This document shows positions 1-8,110 of a stretch of DNA of 35,851 nucleotides, piece after piece. Position 1 is the first letter of the stretch. Each line of letters opens with the position of its first letter. Position numbers and translations under genes: made by a program. The DNA is from Proteobacteria bacterium CG1_02_64_396. GTDB lineage: Bacteria > Pseudomonadota > MNWR01 > CG1-02-64-396. The stretch lies in assembly GCA_001872725.1 (NCBI GenBank), contig MNWR01000066.1, forward strand, positions 1 through 35,851, given 5' to 3'. The notes under the pieces were generated by a model. The model searched no databases and was not told where the DNA came from. It saw only the letters and a list, made by a program, of their open reading frames with translations.

Positions 1-179
1 TGACGAAAAACCGGGGAAATTTGGACCGATTACCCGCCGGCGCACGACTGCATGGATGCAGGAGGTAGAGCAATGCAGGAGCAATTGCCGAGTAGGACGG
101 TCTCAAGTCCGACAGGCTCCTAGTTCTGGGGCGAGGGGACAAAAAGCCCAAATTCACGCGATATTCATAGGAATCCGCC
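1..179. other. Left-edge leader upstream of fdx
   Basis: No gene can be supported here. In isc operons the gene before fdx is usually hscA; a TGA at the first three bases could be its stop, but that cannot be shown. The stretch holds a direct repeat of ATGCAGGAG (54-62 and 73-81) and a weak inverted pair TAGGA/TCCTA around 93-122. An open frame crosses it but is only the out-of-frame shadow of fdx. An AGGA lies just before the fdx start. Confidence 0.4.
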
Positions 180-530
180 ATGCCGAAGATCCATTTCTTG
201 CCCATGGATGTAACCGTCGAGGTCGAGCCGGGCACCACCGTTTTGGAGGCCTGCGAGGAGCACGGCATCCACCTCGAACACGCCTGCGAGGGCTCCCTGG
301 CCTGCTCGACCTGCCACGTCATCGTCCGCAAAGGGTTCAACGACCTGGAACCGGCCAGCGACGAGGAGGAGGACATGCTCGATCAGGCCTGGGGACTCAC
401 CCCCACCTCCCGTCTCGGTTGCCAGGTGGTCGCCTACGACGACCTGGAGGTCGAGATTCCGAGTCAAACCCGCAACATCGACGCCGATGCGTTGCGGGCC
501 AAGCTGCGCGAAAAGGGGATCAAGCGATGA
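180..530 (+). CDS. fdx: Isc-type [2Fe-2S] ferredoxin
   Basis: Adrenodoxin-type 2Fe-2S ferredoxin of 116 residues that feeds electrons to cluster assembly on IscU. The four cluster cysteines are Cys36, Cys42, Cys45 and Cys81, in the pattern C-x5-C-x2-C followed by the distant GCQV cysteine, as in Isc Fdx. The N-terminus (MPKIHFLP) and length are normal. The ATG at 180 follows an AGGA about 8 bases upstream. Its stop overlaps the iscX start as ATGA, so the two are translationally coupled. The fdx-iscX pair marks the 3' end of an isc operon; iscRSUA-hscBA would lie left of the window. Confidence 0.95.
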   Translation: MPKIHFLPMDVTVEVEPGTTVLEACEEHGIHLEHACEGSLACSTCHVIVRKGFNDLEPASDEEEDMLDQAWGLTPTSRLGCQVVAYDDLEVEIPSQTRNIDADALRAKLREKGIKR

Positions 531-736
531 ACCGACCGCTGAAATGGGTCGATGTGCGCGACATCGCCATCGAACTGGCCGAAACCCACCCCGACATCAA
601 GCCGCTGAACATCCGCTTCACCGATCTGCACCGCTGGGTGACCGAGCTGCCCAACTTTCGAGACAACCCCGAGCATTCCAACGAGAAAATTCTGGAGGCG
701 ATCCAGATGGCTTGGTTGGATGAGGCGGAGGACTAA
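527..736 (+). CDS. iscX: IscX, Fe-S assembly regulator
   Basis: Small acidic protein of 69 residues, the usual IscX length. It binds IscS and iron and tunes the rate of cluster assembly. The family signature is clear: MKW/VDVRDIAIELAE near the start, HPD then a conserved RFTDLHRWV segment at about 31-39, and an acidic C-terminus (WLDEAED). The ATG at 527 overlaps the fdx TGA. It is the last gene of the isc operon; a 277-base gap with REP-like structure and a terminator follows. IscX is mostly found in gammaproteobacteria and a few related lineages, which helps place the organism. Confidence 0.93.
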   Translation: MNRPLKWVDVRDIAIELAETHPDIKPLNIRFTDLHRWVTELPNFRDNPEHSNEKILEAIQMAWLDEAED

Positions 737-753
737 GAGCAACGCTTTAATTC

Positions 754-805
754 CGCCTCGGCTGCCCTTTTGGACTTGTGGGAGGCGACTTTTGTCGCCG
801 AGGCG
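754..805. repeat. REP-like palindrome after iscX
   Basis: Nested palindrome. The outer arms CGCCTCGGC (754-762) and GCCGAGGCG (797-805) are perfect inverted repeats. Inside is a 6-bp hairpin, GGCGAC (784-789), TTTT, GTCGCC (794-799). The text around it (TGTGGGAGGCGAC) resembles bacterial REP elements, and the same core hairpin recurs at 27789-27804. It may stabilise or end the isc transcript. Confidence 0.6.
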
Positions 806-970
806 AAGCTGAGTTGTCGCAATGCAGGTGAGGATTGGGGTAGGGGTTCCGATTTGCCCCTTCATTCGCAGATATAAATCTGCTCTTACAAGGCTGACCA
901 GAAAGGTCATCCCCCTTTCTTGTTAGGTTGCAGATGATCGTGTCGTCCTTTCCCCATCGAATTGCCACCA

Positions 971-993
971 AGCCCGCCCCCCGGCGGGCTTTT
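971..993 (+). terminator. Intrinsic terminator before mnmA
   Basis: An 8-bp G+C stem AGCCCGCC (971-978), loop CCCC, GGCGGGCT (983-990), ending in a short run of T. It ends only 20 bases before the mnmA ATG. It would stop transcripts arriving from the isc side, or act as an attenuator in an mnmA leader. The rest of the 737-1013 gap holds small inverted repeats CAGAT/ATCTG (869-882) and TGACC/GGTCA (895-909) but no recognised RNA gene. Confidence 0.65.
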
Positions 994-1013
994 GCCGTTT
1001 CCCCCACATTCCG

Positions 1014-2123
1014 ATGAACGATCTGGACACCCTGACCCGCCGCCTTGCGGTCGAAGGCTGGCAACCCGACGCCACCGTGGTGGTGGGGATGAGCGGCGGG
1101 GTCGACTCGACCGTCACCGCCGCCCTGCTGCTTCGCGCCGGATTTAAGGTGGTGGGGGTGACACTGCGACTGTGGTCGGAAGGCAGCCGCTGCTGTTCTC
1201 TGGACGACATCGACGACGCCCGCTACGCCGCCAGCAAACTCGGGATCCCCTTCTACGTCATCGACCGCGAGCCTCTCTTCCGCGACGCGGTGGTACTCCC
1301 TTTTATCGCCGCCTACGGGGCCGGAATCACCCCCAACCCCTGCACCACCTGCAACGCGGTGGTGAAGTTCGCTCCCCTCATCGAACTGGCCGACCAGCTT
1401 GGAGCGGTCGGGGTCGCCAGCGGACACTATGCGCACCTGGACCAAGAGGGCAGGGCGCTGCGCCAAGGCGAAGATGCCGCCAAAGACCAAAGCTACTTCC
1501 TCTACGCCATCCCCTCAGAACAGCGCCCCCGGATCCGCTTTCCTCTGGCGGGGCTGAGCAAAAGTGAGGTGCGCCAGGCGGCGCGGCTGCTGCATCTGCC
1601 GGTGGCCGACAAGGCCGAATCCCAAGATCTGTGTTTTTTGCCCGATGGCGATCTCGACCACTTTCTTCGCGCTCAAGGGGCAGCGCCTCAGCCCGGCCCC
1701 ATCGTCGACGCGGCGGGGCGGGTGGTCGGGCAGCACACCGGGATCCACCGCTACACCGTAGGGCAGCGCAAAGGGCTTGATCTCAAGGCGACCACCGCCG
1801 ATGCCGAGCCGCAGTACGTGCTCGAACTCGACCCGACCCGCAACCGCTTGGTGGTCGGCCCCCGTGCCCACCTTGAAAAACAGGTGGTCACCCTGCGTGG
1901 AGTGATCGGCTGGGTCGCCTCCGAGGCGATTCCTGAAACGGTGTGGTTACGGGTGCGCCATCGCGGTCCTCTGCAAGAGGTGCAGATGTCAGCCTATGCG
2001 GGGGCGGCGGCGGTTCTCACCTTGAAAAAACCGTTTGGCCCCATCACCCCCGGTCAGGCGGGGGTGGTGTACGACGAGGCCGGTAGGGTGCTTTTTGGCG
2101 GGGTGATCGATGGCGCCGACTAA
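1014..2123 (+). CDS. mnmA: tRNA-specific 2-thiouridylase MnmA
   Basis: Installs the 2-thio group on U34 of Lys, Glu and Gln tRNAs, using ATP and persulfide sulfur ultimately from IscS. The 369-residue length is normal. The PP-loop SGGVDS is at residues 27-32. The catalytic pair is Cys113 (in NPCTTCN) and Cys207 (in SQDLCFLP), followed by the tRNA-binding and C-terminal beta-barrel domains. A CC pair at 60-61 (RCCSLDD) is typical of the non-enteric form. No Shine-Dalgarno sequence is visible before the ATG, and an intrinsic terminator ends 20 bases upstream, so initiation is unusual. It overlaps mtaB by 14 bases, and lies just after an isc operon. Confidence 0.95.
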   Translation: MNDLDTLTRRLAVEGWQPDATVVVGMSGGVDSTVTAALLLRAGFKVVGVTLRLWSEGSRCCSLDDIDDARYAASKLGIPFYVIDREPLFRDAVVLPFIAAYGAGITPNPCTTCNAVVKFAPLIELADQLGAVGVASGHYAHLDQEGRALRQGEDAAKDQSYFLYAIPSEQRPRIRFPLAGLSKSEVRQAARLLHLPVADKAESQDLCFLPDGDLDHFLRAQGAAPQPGPIVDAAGRVVGQHTGIHRYTVGQRKGLDLKATTADAEPQYVLELDPTRNRLVVGPRAHLEKQVVTLRGVIGWVASEAIPETVWLRVRHRGPLQEVQMSAYAGAAAVLTLKKPFGPITPGQAGVVYDEAGRVLFGGVIDGAD

Positions 2124-3438
2124 GCCTTCCACCACGGGTCGCGCCGCCGTGGTTCACATGGGGTGTCGGGTCAACCGTTTCGAGGCGGCCTGGATCGAAC
2201 AAACCCTGAGCGGCGCTGGGTGGGAGGTAATGGCCGAGCCCTCGGGCAGCGATCTGGTGGTGGTCAATACGTGCACCGTTACCACGGAGTCGGATCGCCA
2301 GGCCCGACAACTCATCCGCCGCCTGAGCGCCGCCAATCCCAGCGGTAAAATCGCCGTGACCGGTTGTTACGCTCAGGTCGATCCCCAGGCGGTGGCCGCC
2401 ATCCCTGGGGTCGACTTGGTCTTTGGCAACGGGGAAAAAGGGCGGCTGCTCGATCTGCTTGATGCCGACAGCGGCACCGTGGCGGTCGGCGCCCCCGAGG
2501 AGCGCGACGTTTTTGACGAGGTCGATCTGGAGGCCTTTGCCCACCAGACCCGGGCCTACATTCAGATTCAGAACGGCTGCGATCAGAAATGCACCTTCTG
2601 CATCATCCCCGCCGCCCGTGGCCCCAGCCGCTCGCTTTCGCATCAACGGGTGCTCGAACAAAGCGCTCGCCTGCTGGCGGCAGGTCACCGGGAGCTGGTT
2701 GTCACCGGGGTCGATCTGGGCGATTGGCATGATGGTGAGGTCGGGTTTTCGGCGCTGGTGGCCCAGTTGCTTGAGCTTGCGGGGCTGGAGCGGCTGCGGA
2801 TTTCATCCCTCGATCCGGCCCACATCGACTCAAGGCTGATGGATCTTTTCACCCACCCCAAACTCATGCCCCACCTGCATTTGTCGTTGCAGGCCGGGGC
2901 CGACCGTACCCTCACCCGGATGAAACGGCGCGCCCGGCGCGACGAAATTCTGGCGGTCGGTCTGGCGCTTCAACATGCCAACCCAACCATCACCTTCGGC
3001 GCCGATGTGATTGTCGGTTTCCCTGGCGAGGACTACGGCGACTTCTTGCAGACCTGGGATCTGGTCCGACGCCTCCAGATCACCCATTTGCACGTCTTTC
3101 GCTATTCCCCCCGCCCCGGCACCCCCGCCGCCCGCTTTCCCGATCCGGTCGACTACCTCGCCGCCCGTCGTCGCGCCAAACATCTGCGCCGGTTGGGTGA
3201 TCGACTGCTCGCCCGCCGCCTGGATGGTCTGGTGGGGCAGACGGTGGAGGTGTTGACCGAGGCGGGGTCCGAGGGGCAATGGCGGGGACGCACCGCTGCG
3301 GATTTTGAGGTGGTGGGGCAGGGGAGCATCCCCAAGGGTAGGCTGATTCGAGTCGAGATTGTCGAACGCGAAGGGGGGGTGCTGAAGGGAAAAACGCCTT
3401 CTGGATTGGCAAAAATCGGTATTCACACAACCGTCTAA
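2110..3438 (+). CDS. mtaB: MtaB-type tRNA methylthiotransferase
   Basis: Radical-SAM methylthiotransferase of 442 residues. MtaB converts t6A37 to ms2t6A37 in ANN-decoding tRNAs. The N-terminal UPF0004 domain has its three cluster cysteines at Cys19 (MGCRVN), Cys55 (NTCTVT) and Cys86 (GCYAQ). The radical-SAM motif NGCDQKCTFC gives Cys157, Cys161 and Cys164, and a TRAM-like domain ends the protein. It is assigned as MtaB rather than MiaB or RimO from the short MGCRVN N-terminus and overall length; this subfamily choice is the least certain part. The start at 2110 lies inside mnmA, so the two tRNA-sulfuration genes are coupled. Confidence 0.85.
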   Translation: MAPTKPSTTGRAAVVHMGCRVNRFEAAWIEQTLSGAGWEVMAEPSGSDLVVVNTCTVTTESDRQARQLIRRLSAANPSGKIAVTGCYAQVDPQAVAAIPGVDLVFGNGEKGRLLDLLDADSGTVAVGAPEERDVFDEVDLEAFAHQTRAYIQIQNGCDQKCTFCIIPAARGPSRSLSHQRVLEQSARLLAAGHRELVVTGVDLGDWHDGEVGFSALVAQLLELAGLERLRISSLDPAHIDSRLMDLFTHPKLMPHLHLSLQAGADRTLTRMKRRARRDEILAVGLALQHANPTITFGADVIVGFPGEDYGDFLQTWDLVRRLQITHLHVFRYSPRPGTPAARFPDPVDYLAARRRAKHLRRLGDRLLARRLDGLVGQTVEVLTEAGSEGQWRGRTAADFEVVGQGSIPKGRLIRVEIVEREGGVLKGKTPSGLAKIGIHTTV

Positions 3439-3543
3439 TGCCCGATGTTTGCAGGGGAAACCCTAGCCAATCCTTGCTCATTGCCCCGTCTGCGGCCACC
3501 CTTCCATTCCGTTTCCCTCCCTCCAGGAAGCCCTCTTCTAGCG

Positions 3544-5586
3544 ATGAATAGCTTCAGTACACGCCTGGCCATCCTGCTTTCGCTGCTGCTGATGGTGCTC
3601 ATGATCCCGGTGGGGCTGGTTCTGGAGCATCACCAGACCGAAACCATCGATCAGGAGGAACGTGCCCAGGTGGTGATGCTGGCCGAAACCCTCTACAGCT
3701 CCCTCGAAGTCTTGATGGAGACCGGCAATGGACCCCTGGTGCGGGGCTGGCTGGAGCAGCTGGCGGGGACTCAGGGGATCGAGTCGATTCAGATCGCCCG
3801 GCGCGACGGCCAGCTCGCCTTCCGCGATCTCGATACCCTGAATCGGGTGAACGCCCACCTGAAACACCAGCGTTTTGAACGGACCCCCACCCCCTCGCAG
3901 CCGTTACGCGACGTCGATGCCGCTGCCTTTCAAAGGGCGGTTCGTGGGGAGCGGACCGCCGCCATCTCCCCCGACGGCCACCTGTCGCTGGTTTTTCCCA
4001 TCATGACCAAACACGACTGTCTGAGCTGCCACGGCTACGAGGACAACCCGGTGCGTGGTGTGCTCAACCTGCACCTCTACCGCCCCGACATCCAGGCCCG
4101 CATCGAGGCGATGCGTTGGAACCTGTGGAGCATGATCCTGGGGGTTTCGCTGGTGTTGGGTTTTGCCGCCTGGGCGGTGGTGCGGGGGACCATCCTGTTG
4201 CCGTTGGAGCGGGTTCGCGACGCGATGGTGATGGCCGGACGGGGGGAGCGGACGATTGTGATGCCGACCGGACGGGGCGACGAAATCGGAGATTTATCGC
4301 GCTCGTTCAACAAGATGCAGCACGACCTTAAGGTCAAAGAGGAGGAGGCAAGGGTCTTGGCGGTCCATGCCCCCGAGGGAATTGTGACCTTCGATGGCGA
4401 GGGGCGAATTCGAGGGTTCAACCCGGCGGCCGAGAAGATGTTCGGCTACCGGGCCGAGGCGATGGCGGGTCATGCCATCGCCCTGCTTTTTGCCGACAGC
4501 TTGGACAACCGCCCCGCGCTCAACGTCTTGGCGCAGATCGCCACCGCCCGCCCCAACGAAGAACGCATCGGCATGGAAAGCCTGGGCAGGCGGGCCGACG
4601 GCAGCCGATTTGTGATGGAATGGAGCCTCGGCGAGGTCGGAATCGACCCCGAGGAGCGCTGGTACATCGCCATGGTGCGCGACGCCACCCCCCGCCTTGA
4701 GCGGGAGTCCAACCTGCGCAAGATCTCCCAGGCCATCGAGCAAACCACCGATTCGGTGATGATTACCGACCGGGACGGCGCCATCGAATACGTCAACCCC
4801 GCCTTCGAAAAACTGACTGGCTATACCGCCCGTGAGGTGCTGGGCAAAAACCCCAGGCTGCTCAAGTCGGGGGAACACGGCGACGACTACTACCGGCAGA
4901 TGTGGGAAACCATCCTGGCGGGCGAGCCCTTTGCCGACGTGGTGGTCAATCGGCGCAAGGACGGCTCGTTGTACTACGAACAAAAAACCATCACCCCGTT
5001 GAAGAACGACCGGGGCTGGGTCACCCATTTTGTGTCGACCGACCGGGACGTCACCGAGCAAAAGCGGCTCGAAGAAAAACTCCACTTCCTGGCCAGCCAC
5101 GACCGCCTCACCGGCCTACCCAACCGCACCCTGTTGCACGACCGCCTGCGTCAAGCGTTGGTCCATGCCCGGCGCCACAACGGCCATGTGGCGGTGATGT
5201 TCCTCGACTTGGACCGTTTCAAAGAGGTCAACGACACCCTGGGGCATCAGGCGGGCGATCTTTTGTTGGTCGAGGTAGCCAACCGTCTGCAATCGGGGCT
5301 GCGCGACGGCGACACCGTCACCCGCATCGGGGGGGATGAATTTGTTCTGGTGATCGAGGAGCTAAGCGGCACCGAGGTGGCGGAGCAGGTGGCCGAAAAA
5401 CTCTTAAAAAACCTGCACCACCCTATCGAATTCGAGGAATGGAGCATCCTCCCCTCGGGCAGCCTGGGCATCGCCTGCTTCCCCGAGGACGGCGACAGCG
5501 AAGAGGCGCTGATCGCCAAAGCCGACGAGGCGATGTACCTGGCCAAGAAGATGGGACGCAACCGGTATCAGCGCTACGGAAAATAA
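3544..5586 (+). CDS. Membrane c-heme/PAS diguanylate cyclase
   Basis: Predicted c-di-GMP synthase of 680 residues. Order of parts: transmembrane helix (about 6-27); periplasmic region of about 165 residues with a c-type heme motif CLSCH at 159-163; second helix (about 194-214); HAMP (about 215-267); PAS (about 272-380); second PAS (about 396-505); GGDEF domain with GGDEF at 596-600 and an I-site RDGD at 587-590, so product inhibition is expected. There is no EAL domain. The periplasmic part resembles the Tll0287/DUF3365-like heme sensors, which bind heme and respond to gas or redox. An in-frame ATG at 3445 exists, but 3544 directly precedes the first helix and has AGGAAG upstream. The true ligand is unknown. 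Confidence 0.88.
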   Translation: MNSFSTRLAILLSLLLMVLMIPVGLVLEHHQTETIDQEERAQVVMLAETLYSSLEVLMETGNGPLVRGWLEQLAGTQGIESIQIARRDGQLAFRDLDTLNRVNAHLKHQRFERTPTPSQPLRDVDAAAFQRAVRGERTAAISPDGHLSLVFPIMTKHDCLSCHGYEDNPVRGVLNLHLYRPDIQARIEAMRWNLWSMILGVSLVLGFAAWAVVRGTILLPLERVRDAMVMAGRGERTIVMPTGRGDEIGDLSRSFNKMQHDLKVKEEEARVLAVHAPEGIVTFDGEGRIRGFNPAAEKMFGYRAEAMAGHAIALLFADSLDNRPALNVLAQIATARPNEERIGMESLGRRADGSRFVMEWSLGEVGIDPEERWYIAMVRDATPRLERESNLRKISQAIEQTTDSVMITDRDGAIEYVNPAFEKLTGYTAREVLGKNPRLLKSGEHGDDYYRQMWETILAGEPFADVVVNRRKDGSLYYEQKTITPLKNDRGWVTHFVSTDRDVTEQKRLEEKLHFLASHDRLTGLPNRTLLHDRLRQALVHARRHNGHVAVMFLDLDRFKEVNDTLGHQAGDLLLVEVANRLQSGLRDGDTVTRIGGDEFVLVIEELSGTEVAEQVAEKLLKNLHHPIEFEEWSILPSGSLGIACFPEDGDSEEALIAKADEAMYLAKKMGRNRYQRYGK

Positions 5587-5700
5587 CCGGGTTGCCTGGA
5601 TACACGCCCCCGCGTCGATTGCGATTTCCCCCCGTATCCGTACCCTTTGCAACCTCAAATTTCCCCGTAGTTACCCCCTTTTTTGGAGACCGAAATACCC

Positions 5701-6129
5701 ATGGCCATTGAACGCACCCTGTCGATCCTCAAGCCCGACGCCGTCGCCAAAAACGTCATCGGCGACATCATCAACCGCTTCGAGAAGGCCGGTTTGTCGG
5801 TGATCGGCGCCAAGCTGGTTCAGCTGAGCCAGGAAGAGGCCGGCGGTTTCTACGCCGTGCACAAGGCTCGCCCCTTCTATGGCGACCTGTGCTCCTTCAT
5901 GGCCTCCGGACCCGTGCTCATCATGGTGCTCGAAGGCGAGAACGCCATCGCCACCAACCGCGACCTGATGGGCGCCACCAATCCTAAAGATGCCGCCCCC
6001 GGCACCATCCGCGCCGACCACGCCGACAGCATCGACGCCAACGCCGTGCACGGCTCCGACGCCCCCGAGACCGCCGCTTGGGAGATCAACTACTTCTTCG
6101 GCCAGGTGGAGCTCTGCCCCCGCCGATGA
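5701..6129 (+). CDS. ndk: Nucleoside diphosphate kinase
   Basis: Transfers the gamma phosphate from ATP to other nucleoside diphosphates through a phosphohistidine. At 142 residues it has the normal length. The catalytic His117 lies in the signature NAVHGSDA, and the start [13 protein letters not shown] is typical. ATG 5701 is chosen because GGAG sits 12 bases upstream; an in-frame TTG at 5683 overlaps that site. It heads a long co-directional run, and its TGA overlaps the rlmN ATG. ndk-rlmN is a classic proteobacterial pair. Confidence 0.97.
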   Translation: MAIERTLSILKPDAVAKNVIGDIINRFEKAGLSVIGAKLVQLSQEEAGGFYAVHKARPFYGDLCSFMASGPVLIMVLEGENAIATNRDLMGATNPKDAAPGTIRADHADSIDANAVHGSDAPETAAWEINYFFGQVELCPRR

Positions 6130-7211
6130 GCGGCACGCGCCCCCACATCCTCGGCCTGGCCCCCGCCGTTTTGGCGGGGGTCATCGCCGGGCTTGGCAAA
6201 GAAAAATTCCGCACCAAGCAAATTCTGCATTGGGTTTACGCCCGCCATACCCTCGATTTCGACCAGATGACCGATCTGGCCAAAGATCTTCGGGTTTTTC
6301 TGCCGCAACACCTCGACAACACCCTGCTTGAACTGACCGCCCGGCAAGACAGCAGCGATGGCACCAGTAAATTCCTTTTTCGCCTGCACGACGGCCAGAT
6401 GGTCGAGACGGTCTACATCCCCGAAGAAGACCGTGGCACCGTCTGTGTCTCGACCCAGGTCGGATGCCCCATCGATTGCTCCTTCTGCATGACCGCAACC
6501 CAGGGATTTGCCCGCAACCTCGAAGCCTGGGAGATCAACGCCCAGGTCTGGCAAATCCGCGCCGCGCTAGCCAGCGAGGGGCGGGCGGTGACCAACATCG
6601 TGGTCATGGGGATGGGGGAGCCGCTGCTCAACCTCGACAACCTGCTGCCCGTGCTTGAGGTCTGGTCCGATTCGCAGGGGATGCAGATCGGCCAGCGCAA
6701 AATCACCGTTTCGACCGCCGGTCTCATCCCCGAGATGGCGCGGTTGGGGGCCGCCTCCCCGGTGAATCTAGCCATCAGCCTGCACGCGGTGACCGACGAA
6801 CTGCGCAACGAGCTGGTGCCGATCAACCAGAAGTACCCCTTGGCACCATTGCTCGACGCCTGCCGCGCCTACCCCCTCAAGGCGACCCGGCGCATTACGT
6901 TTGAGTACATCATGCTGGGCGGGGTGAACGATTCGGTCGGCGATGCCAAAAAGCTGGTGAAGCTGCTGCGGGGGATCCCGGCCAAGGTAAATTTGATCCC
7001 CTTCAACCCCTTCCCCGGCTCGAAATACCACCCCTCCAGCAAAGAGGCGGTGCTGGCGTTTCACGACGTTGTGCTCAAGGGGGGGATCACCGTCTTCACC
7101 CGTAAGGCGCGGGGGCAGGATGTGGACGCCGCCTGTGGGCAGCTCAAGGGGCGGGTCGTTTCTCGCCGTACCTCGGGGCAACTGCGGGATATTCCCGTCA
7201 TAACCTCTTAA
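6126..7211 (+). CDS. rlmN: Dual 23S rRNA/tRNA methyltransferase RlmN
   Basis: Radical-SAM enzyme that methylates C2 of A2503 in 23S rRNA and A37 of some tRNAs. The protein has 361 residues. The cluster motif GCPIDCSFC gives Cys114, Cys118 and Cys121. The two mechanistic cysteines are Cys107 (TVCVSTQ) and Cys337 (DAACGQL), matching E. coli Cys118 and Cys355. A longer frame reaches 6078, but ATG 6126 overlaps the ndk stop (ATGA) and gives the family N-terminus. It is followed 20 bases later by mtnP. Confidence 0.96.
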   Translation: MSGTRPHILGLAPAVLAGVIAGLGKEKFRTKQILHWVYARHTLDFDQMTDLAKDLRVFLPQHLDNTLLELTARQDSSDGTSKFLFRLHDGQMVETVYIPEEDRGTVCVSTQVGCPIDCSFCMTATQGFARNLEAWEINAQVWQIRAALASEGRAVTNIVVMGMGEPLLNLDNLLPVLEVWSDSQGMQIGQRKITVSTAGLIPEMARLGAASPVNLAISLHAVTDELRNELVPINQKYPLAPLLDACRAYPLKATRRITFEYIMLGGVNDSVGDAKKLVKLLRGIPAKVNLIPFNPFPGSKYHPSSKEAVLAFHDVVLKGGITVFTRKARGQDVDAACGQLKGRVVSRRTSGQLRDIPVITS

Positions 7212-7231
7212 CCCAAAACCAGGGAGTCCTC

Positions 7232-8110
7232 ATGTCGCAGACACCCGCCGTCGCCGTCATCGGCGGCTCCGGCCTTTACCACATCGAAGGACTCGAAAAC
7301 ACCCGTTGGCACAAGGTGGAGACCCCCTTCGGCAGCCCCTCGGACGAGATCCTCGAAGGGACGCTGCAGGGGCAGCGAGTGCTGTTTCTGCCCCGCCATG
7401 CCCGGGGCCACCGTCTCAATCCGGGCGAGGTCCCCTACCGGGCCAACATCTACGCCTTGAAATCCCTGGGGGCCAAACGGATCGTCTCGGTGTCGGCGGT
7501 CGGCTCCCTGCAAGAGCATCTGCAGCCGGGACTGTTCGTCATCGTCGATCAATTCGTCGATTTTGCCTTCGCGCGCGACCGAGAGGGGCAGCCCAAAACC
7601 TTCTTTCGCGAGGGGGTGGCGGGGCATGTTTCGATGGCCTACCCGGTGTGCTCCTACCTGACCGGCGCGCTTGAAGAATCCTGCGGCGCCTGCGGCATTG
7701 ACCACCAAATGGGCGGGACCTACTTCAACATGGAGGGGCCCCAGTTCTCGACCAAGGCCGAAAGTAAGATGTACCGCGCCTGGGGGATGGACATCATCGG
7801 CATGACCAACGCCGCCGAGGCCAAACTGGCCCGTGAGGCGGGAATGTGTTACGCCACCGTCGCCCTGGTCACCGATTTCGATTGCTGGCACCCCGACCAC
7901 GACGCGGTCACCGTCGATCAGGTGGTGGCGATCATGCAGGCCAACGTGGCCAAATCTCGTCAGTTGCTGGCCCATGTGTTGCCGTTGCTCGACCTCGATT
8001 CCCCCTGCCATTGTCAGGATGCCAGCGCCTTTGCCGTCATTACCGATCCGACCCACATCGGCGACGAGATCAAAGGCAAACTTGCCTCCATCTGGAGCCC
8101 CCGCTCATGA
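7232..8110 (+). CDS. mtnP: S-methyl-5'-thioadenosine phosphorylase
   Basis: Cleaves methylthioadenosine with phosphate to adenine and methylthioribose-1-phosphate, the first step of methionine salvage. The 292 residues begin with the phosphate loop IGGSGLY. The substrate region FNMEGPQFSTKAES and the base-site segment VTDFDCW are of the MTAP rather than the guanosine/inosine type. GGGAG lies a few bases before the ATG. It sits between rlmN and the PilF-like gene, an insertion into the usual ndk-rlmN-pilF-rodZ-ispG order. No other methionine-salvage gene is in the window, so adenine recycling may be its main job. Confidence 0.93.
   Translation: MSQTPAVAVIGGSGLYHIEGLENTRWHKVETPFGSPSDEILEGTLQGQRVLFLPRHARGHRLNPGEVPYRANIYALKSLGAKRIVSVSAVGSLQEHLQPGLFVIVDQFVDFAFARDREGQPKTFFREGVAGHVSMAYPVCSYLTGALEESCGACGIDHQMGGTYFNMEGPQFSTKAESKMYRAWGMDIIGMTNAAEAKLAREAGMCYATVALVTDFDCWHPDHDAVTVDQVVAIMQANVAKSRQLLAHVLPLLDLDSPCHCQDASAFAVITDPTHIGDEIKGKLASIWSPRS

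Noticed and set aside
56-736. Frame of 226 codons over fdx and iscX
   Set aside because: It ends with the iscX sequence in frame, but the first part is the out-of-frame shadow of fdx. IscX is complete from ATG 527.
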